A stretch of 9,197 nucleotides of DNA from the NCBI GenBank assembly GCA_020627605.1, contig JAHDGO010000062.1, forward strand, positions 1-9,197. The letters run 5' to 3'. The DNA is from Yoonia sp. (GTDB lineage Bacteria; Pseudomonadota; Alphaproteobacteria; Rhodobacterales; Rhodobacteraceae). Both the position numbers and the translations under genes were made by a program. The notes below the pieces were generated by a model. That model was not told the origin of the DNA and did not search any database. It saw only the letters and a program-made list of their open reading frames with translations. This document shows positions 6,292 to 9,197 of this stretch, piece by piece (the first letter of the stretch is position 1; each line of letters starts with the position of its first letter).

Positions 6292-7584
6292 ATGCATGAT
6301 ATCCGCACAATCCGTGACAATCCCGCCGCCTTTGATGCGGCCTTGTCTCGCCGTGGGATCGCTGCGCAATCGTCCGAGATTTTGGCCCTCGACGAGGCGC
6401 GGCGCGCCAAGATCCTTGCCGCTGAAACCGCACAGGCCGAGGCGAACAAGGCTGCGAAAGAAGTGGGTGCCGCCAAGGCCCGTGGCGACGACGCCGAATT
6501 TGAGCGTCTGCGCACATTGATGGCCGACAAAAAAGCCGAAATCGCAAAGCTGAACGAAGAGGCCAAGGCACAGGACACCGCGCTGACCGACCTGTTGATG
6601 GGCATCCCCAACCTGCCTGATGACAGCATCCCCGATGGCGCGGATGAGGACGATAACGTCGAAATCCACCGCCATGGCAGCCCGCGCAACTTTGCCTTTG
6701 AGCCGCTCGAACATTTCGACATTCCCGCCATCAAACCGGGGATGGATTTTGAAACGGCTGCCAAACTCTCTGGCAGTCGCTTTGTGCTGCTGTCGGGTGC
6801 CGTTGCCCGCCTGCACCGGGCGCTGGCGCAGTTCATGCTGGATGTGCATGTGGAGGACCACGGGCTGACGGAAACGATCACGCCTGTGCTGGTGCGCGAA
6901 GAAATGATGTATGGCACCGGCCAATTGCCGAAATTCGGCGAGGACAGCTATCAGACAACCAATGGCTGGTGGCTGATCCCCACCGCAGAGGTGACGCTGA
7001 CCAATATTGTCAACGGGCTGACGCTTGAGGAAAGCTATCTGCCCCGCCGCTACGTCGCCCACACACAATGCTTCCGGTCAGAGGCTGGCAGCGCGGGCCG
7101 CGACACATCGGGCATGCTGCGACAGCACCAATTTGAGAAAGTGGAAATGGTCAGCGTGACCCGGCCAGAGGACAGCGCGGCAGAGCATGACCGCATGACC
7201 AAATGCGCGCAGGCCATTCTGGAAAAACTGGAACTGCCCTACCGCACGGTCGTGCTGTGCACCGGCGATCTGGGTGCTGGTATGCGCAAAACCCACGATA
7301 TCGAGGTCTGGTTGCCCGGCCAGAATACCTACCGCGAAATCAGCTCTGTCTCTGTCGCTGGTGACTATCAGGCGCGGCGCATGAATGCGCGCTACAAGCC
7401 CGCCGAGGGTGGCAAGCCGCAGTTTGTCCATACGCTCAACGGGTCTGGTCTGGCCGTCGGTCGCGCGCTGATTGCCGTGGTCGAGAACGGCCAGCAGGAA
7501 GATGGGTCTGTCGATCTGCCGGCAGCACTGCACCCTTATCTGCGCGGCAAGACACGCATTGATGCGGATGGTCAGCTGGTCTGA
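6292..7584 (+). CDS. serS: Seryl-tRNA synthetase
   Basis: SerRS charges tRNA-Ser with serine in the cytoplasm (and selenocysteine tRNA where present). It is a class II enzyme. The 430-residue product matches the usual bacterial length. Residues 1-105 form the N-terminal arm, with [18 protein letters not shown] as the typical opening and a charged helical coiled coil at about 28-100. Motif 1 lies around 161-200. The serine-contact TAE is at 231-233. Motif 2 is [21 protein letters not shown] at about 261-281 (written across its conserved arginines R262 and R277). Motif 3 is [11 protein letters not shown] at 383-393. The usual SSCS segment reads [13 protein letters not shown] at 351-363, with Val in place of Cys. 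The ATG at 6292 is set by the N-terminus and an AAGGA site. It is alone on its strand here and ends against the DUF2235 gene. Confidence 0.98.
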   Translation: MHDIRTIRDNPAAFDAALSRRGIAAQSSEILALDEARRAKILAAETAQAEANKAAKEVGAAKARGDDAEFERLRTLMADKKAEIAKLNEEAKAQDTALTDLLMGIPNLPDDSIPDGADEDDNVEIHRHGSPRNFAFEPLEHFDIPAIKPGMDFETAAKLSGSRFVLLSGAVARLHRALAQFMLDVHVEDHGLTETITPVLVREEMMYGTGQLPKFGEDSYQTTNGWWLIPTAEVTLTNIVNGLTLEESYLPRRYVAHTQCFRSEAGSAGRDTSGMLRQHQFEKVEMVSVTRPEDSAAEHDRMTKCAQAILEKLELPYRTVVLCTGDLGAGMRKTHDIEVWLPGQNTYREISSVSVAGDYQARRMNARYKPAEGGKPQFVHTLNGSGLAVGRALIAVVENGQQEDGSVDLPAALHPYLRGKTRIDADGQLV

Positions 7585-8865
7585 TCAGTCATCGTCGTCT
7601 GACGGCAGACGTGCGTTGCTTGGCGGGTCCCACGATCTGGGGCGCATCGTCTTGCCCACCTCATGGGTTGGTCGCCCGTCGCGGGCGACCAACCAATCGC
7701 GCATCGCCTCCAGCTCTGTCACTGGCTGGTTGTGCAGATCATCCAGCACAAAGTTCAGCATCGGGCGGCCATATTCAGGGTCACGCCGCACCCGGTCAAA
7801 GGCGGCGACAGACAGAAACTCGATTTCTTTTGGCCCGTCCCTGTTGGATTTGAACGTATTGAGCGCGGCGCCCATGACCCCAACCGGCCCGAATTTGTTG
7901 CAGAGTTCATCCCGGTCAGGGGCAAAGCGCGGCGCGACCTTGTCAAACTCTGCCCAGTTGATAGCCAGCTTGGCGTTATAGGCACCCATGGCGATCCAGT
8001 GCAGCGCCACTGACGACAGGCCCACGCGCGACCCGCCACCACCGACAGAGCCGTGATCGCCGGGAAACCACTGCTGCGCATAGGGCTGCACATGGTCGTC
8101 GCCGACGCCCGCCTCTTTGTTCAGCTTTTCGATATTGGCCCAGGGTGAGCAGGGGAATGTCTTGCGGTGTTCGTCAATGGCGATGGCATGGCGCGCCGAA
8201 GTGACAGAGCGGCTAAGCACATCGTCATGAAAGCGGTATTGCGCGTTGAACCGGCGAGTACCGGGGATAAACTCCGGCAGTCCCAGTGCCTTTACCGTGT
8301 CCCAGACGCCCAGATAGGCGAGCTTCAGCTGGATCGCATCGGTCTTGCCCCGATCGTGACGCGACTTCAGCTCTGTCTTGCTGGTCGCTGTTTTCGGGGC
8401 GAAATCCTCGCGAAAGGCGAAACTTTTCGGGTCGTCGGGGTGCGGGCGATTGTCGCTGTCGATATAGCGCGCCATCGCCTCTGGAATTCGTTTGAGGTGA
8501 GCGCGCGGCGCGATCCCGCTGGCCCTGATCAGCCCGGCGAGCGAGCGTGCGGCAAAGCCTCCACGCGAAAAACCAAAGATGTAGATCTCATCACCGGGCT
8601 CATAGGCGAAAACAAGATTGCGATAGGCCTCTTCGATAATATCGGTCAGACCCCAGCCAAGCGCACCACCCAGAATACGGTCGGCCATCCGGCCCATCTT
8701 GTTGTTGCCCCGCCCGGACCCGACACCCGGTGAATAAATCACCTGTTGGGTGTTCCCATCGGCATCATACGGCAGGATGCACTGCGACAGACGCACCACA
8801 TTCGTCGGGTTCTTGGCGTCCGGCCTGTTCCAGGTTCCATCGATGAAGATCGCAATCCGCTTCAT
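7585..8865 (-). CDS. DUF2235 alpha/beta-hydrolase (Tle1-like phospholipase family)
   Basis: This 426-residue protein belongs to the DUF2235 family of alpha/beta-hydrolases, which includes Tle1-type phospholipase effectors of type VI secretion but also many stand-alone proteins of unknown function. Visible landmarks are the opening strand IAIFIDGTWN at 4-13, GVGS at 47-50, the nucleophile elbow GFSRGG at 98-103 with Ser100, GVWDTVKALG at 186-195 with Asp189 as likely acid, IDEHRKTFPCSPW at 230-242, and WFPGDHGSVGGG at 266-277 with His271 as likely base. The triad is therefore intact. The C-terminus ends in DDDD. No signal peptide or membrane span is seen. The ATG at 8865 has a good GGGAAGG site upstream. 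No secretion, VgrG or immunity genes lie in the window, so an effector role is unsupported. The substrate is unknown. Confidence 0.9.
   Translation of the reverse strand: MKRIAIFIDGTWNRPDAKNPTNVVRLSQCILPYDADGNTQQVIYSPGVGSGRGNNKMGRMADRILGGALGWGLTDIIEEAYRNLVFAYEPGDEIYIFGFSRGGFAARSLAGLIRASGIAPRAHLKRIPEAMARYIDSDNRPHPDDPKSFAFREDFAPKTATSKTELKSRHDRGKTDAIQLKLAYLGVWDTVKALGLPEFIPGTRRFNAQYRFHDDVLSRSVTSARHAIAIDEHRKTFPCSPWANIEKLNKEAGVGDDHVQPYAQQWFPGDHGSVGGGGSRVGLSSVALHWIAMGAYNAKLAINWAEFDKVAPRFAPDRDELCNKFGPVGVMGAALNTFKSNRDGPKEIEFLSVAAFDRVRRDPEYGRPMLNFVLDDLHNQPVTELEAMRDWLVARDGRPTHEVGKTMRPRSWDPPSNARLPSDDDD
7666..7694. repeat. Perfect 13-bp inverted repeat in 3' end of DUF2235 gene
   Basis: GGTTGGTCGCCCG at 7666-7678 pairs exactly with CGGGCGACCAACC at 7682-7694 around a 3-base TCG spacer. 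It covers codons for residues 391-400 of the DUF2235 protein and begins 82 bases past the serS stop on the plus strand. No U tract follows on either strand, so it is not a classic intrinsic terminator. Because serS and this gene abut tail to tail, serS transcripts must end within or beyond this gene, and the hairpin is well placed to form their 3' end. Confidence 0.7.
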
Positions 8866-8978
8866 GTGCCTTCCCCATTTCCAAGTGATGTCATGCTGGC
8901 GCAGGGCCCCTCACCCCGCAAGTCAGCTTTTCCTCACCTCGGGCTGGAACCAATCATAGGCGCGCTACGTTGAGTGGG
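8866..8978. other. Divergent intergenic region between DUF2235 and TspO-like genes
   Basis: This 113-base spacer lies between two divergently transcribed genes. On the minus strand GGGAAGG sits just ahead of the DUF2235 ATG. A TATGAT (plus 8953-8958 as ATCATA) could serve as a -10 element for that gene, but I see no matching -35. I find no clear promoter for the rightward gene and no operator-like repeat. Confidence 0.4.
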
Positions 8979-9197
8979 ATGAAGAATATTTATGCCATCC
9001 TCACCCTGATTCTGACGGCCACCTTTGTGCTGTCGCCTGCCGTCACCAGCCCGTTCAGCGGCTTTCGGGCGGATCAGTTGCCCATTCCGCAGATTGACCC
9101 CCCTGTGCAGCCCGCAGGCTATGCTTTTGCGATCTGGGGTCTGATCTATGGCTGGCTGGTCGTGTCCGCCGTCTACGGGATCATAAAGCGGCCGTCC
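8979..9197 (+). CDS. TspO/MBR-like membrane protein, N-terminal part (cut by window edge)
   Basis: This reading opens at an ATG (8979) and stays open for 73 codons to the right edge, so only the N-terminus is present. It starts MKNIYAILTLILTATFVLSP, a hydrophobic first helix at about residues 4-24. A loop with FSGFRADQLPIPQIDPPVQP follows, broken around 26-45, and then PAGYAFAIWGLIYGWLVVSAVYG starts a second helix near residue 46. The PAGYAFAIWGLIY segment resembles the P-x-W/Y-x-F-x-I-W-x-x-I-Y pattern of TspO/MBR and tryptophan-rich sensory proteins. The ribosome site (GAGTGGG) is weak and very close. TspO proteins bind tetrapyrroles or cholesterol, but this remote member could act differently. 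Identification is moderate because most of the protein is missing. Confidence 0.7.
   Translation, partial: MKNIYAILTLILTATFVLSPAVTSPFSGFRADQLPIPQIDPPVQPAGYAFAIWGLIYGWLVVSAVYGIIKRPS

Noticed and set aside
6043..7068. 341-codon minus-strand open frame opposite serS
   Set aside because: It lies antisense to a clear SerRS, shows no recognisable domain, and is the kind of shadow frame common opposite GC-rich codons.

Overview
The window reads as a chromosomal core region of an alphaproteobacterium, most likely of the Rhodobacterales (Roseobacter/Paracoccaceae group). The reasons are the high-GC coding style, the cytochrome c maturation proteins (CcmABCDG type, system I) with alphaproteobacterial features, a 430-residue bacterial SerRS, and the gene order yajC-secD-secF-Mth938-ccmABCD-ccmG. 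This assignment rests on recognising protein families, not on a database search.

Layout. Positions 1-67 are a short AT-rich non-coding edge. From 6046 down to 68 runs one tightly packed minus-strand gene block, in transcription order yajC, secD, secF, a small Mth938/NDUFAF3-like gene, ccmA, ccmB, ccmC, ccmD and ccmG. Most neighbours overlap or lie within about 25 bases of each other, so translational coupling is likely. The first part builds the SecDF-YajC accessory complex of the Sec translocon. The second part builds the CcmABCD haem-handling complex and the thioredoxin-like CcmG used in periplasmic cytochrome c assembly. A 245-base divergent spacer (6047-6291) separates this block from serS (6292-7584, plus strand), which encodes seryl-tRNA synthetase. 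serS converges stop-to-stop, with no base between, on a DUF2235 alpha/beta-hydrolase gene (7585-8865, minus). A 113-base divergent spacer follows, and then the start of a TspO/MBR-like membrane protein gene (8979 onward, plus) that runs off the right edge.

Main anomaly. ccmG is not open in one frame. The membrane-anchor start (575) and the thioredoxin domain lie in different frames, and the linker between them carries remnants of the family's linker motif in more than one frame. This is either a real lesion that would damage c-type cytochrome maturation, or local sequence error. Other items are a perfect 13-bp inverted repeat inside the 3' end of the DUF2235 gene, a 9-bp UUCG-loop hairpin inside secD, and a 6-bp dyad overlapping a weak candidate promoter in front of yajC. 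I found no convincing new multi-gene system: no CRISPR array, prophage, integron, toxin-antitoxin pair, tRNA or rRNA gene.
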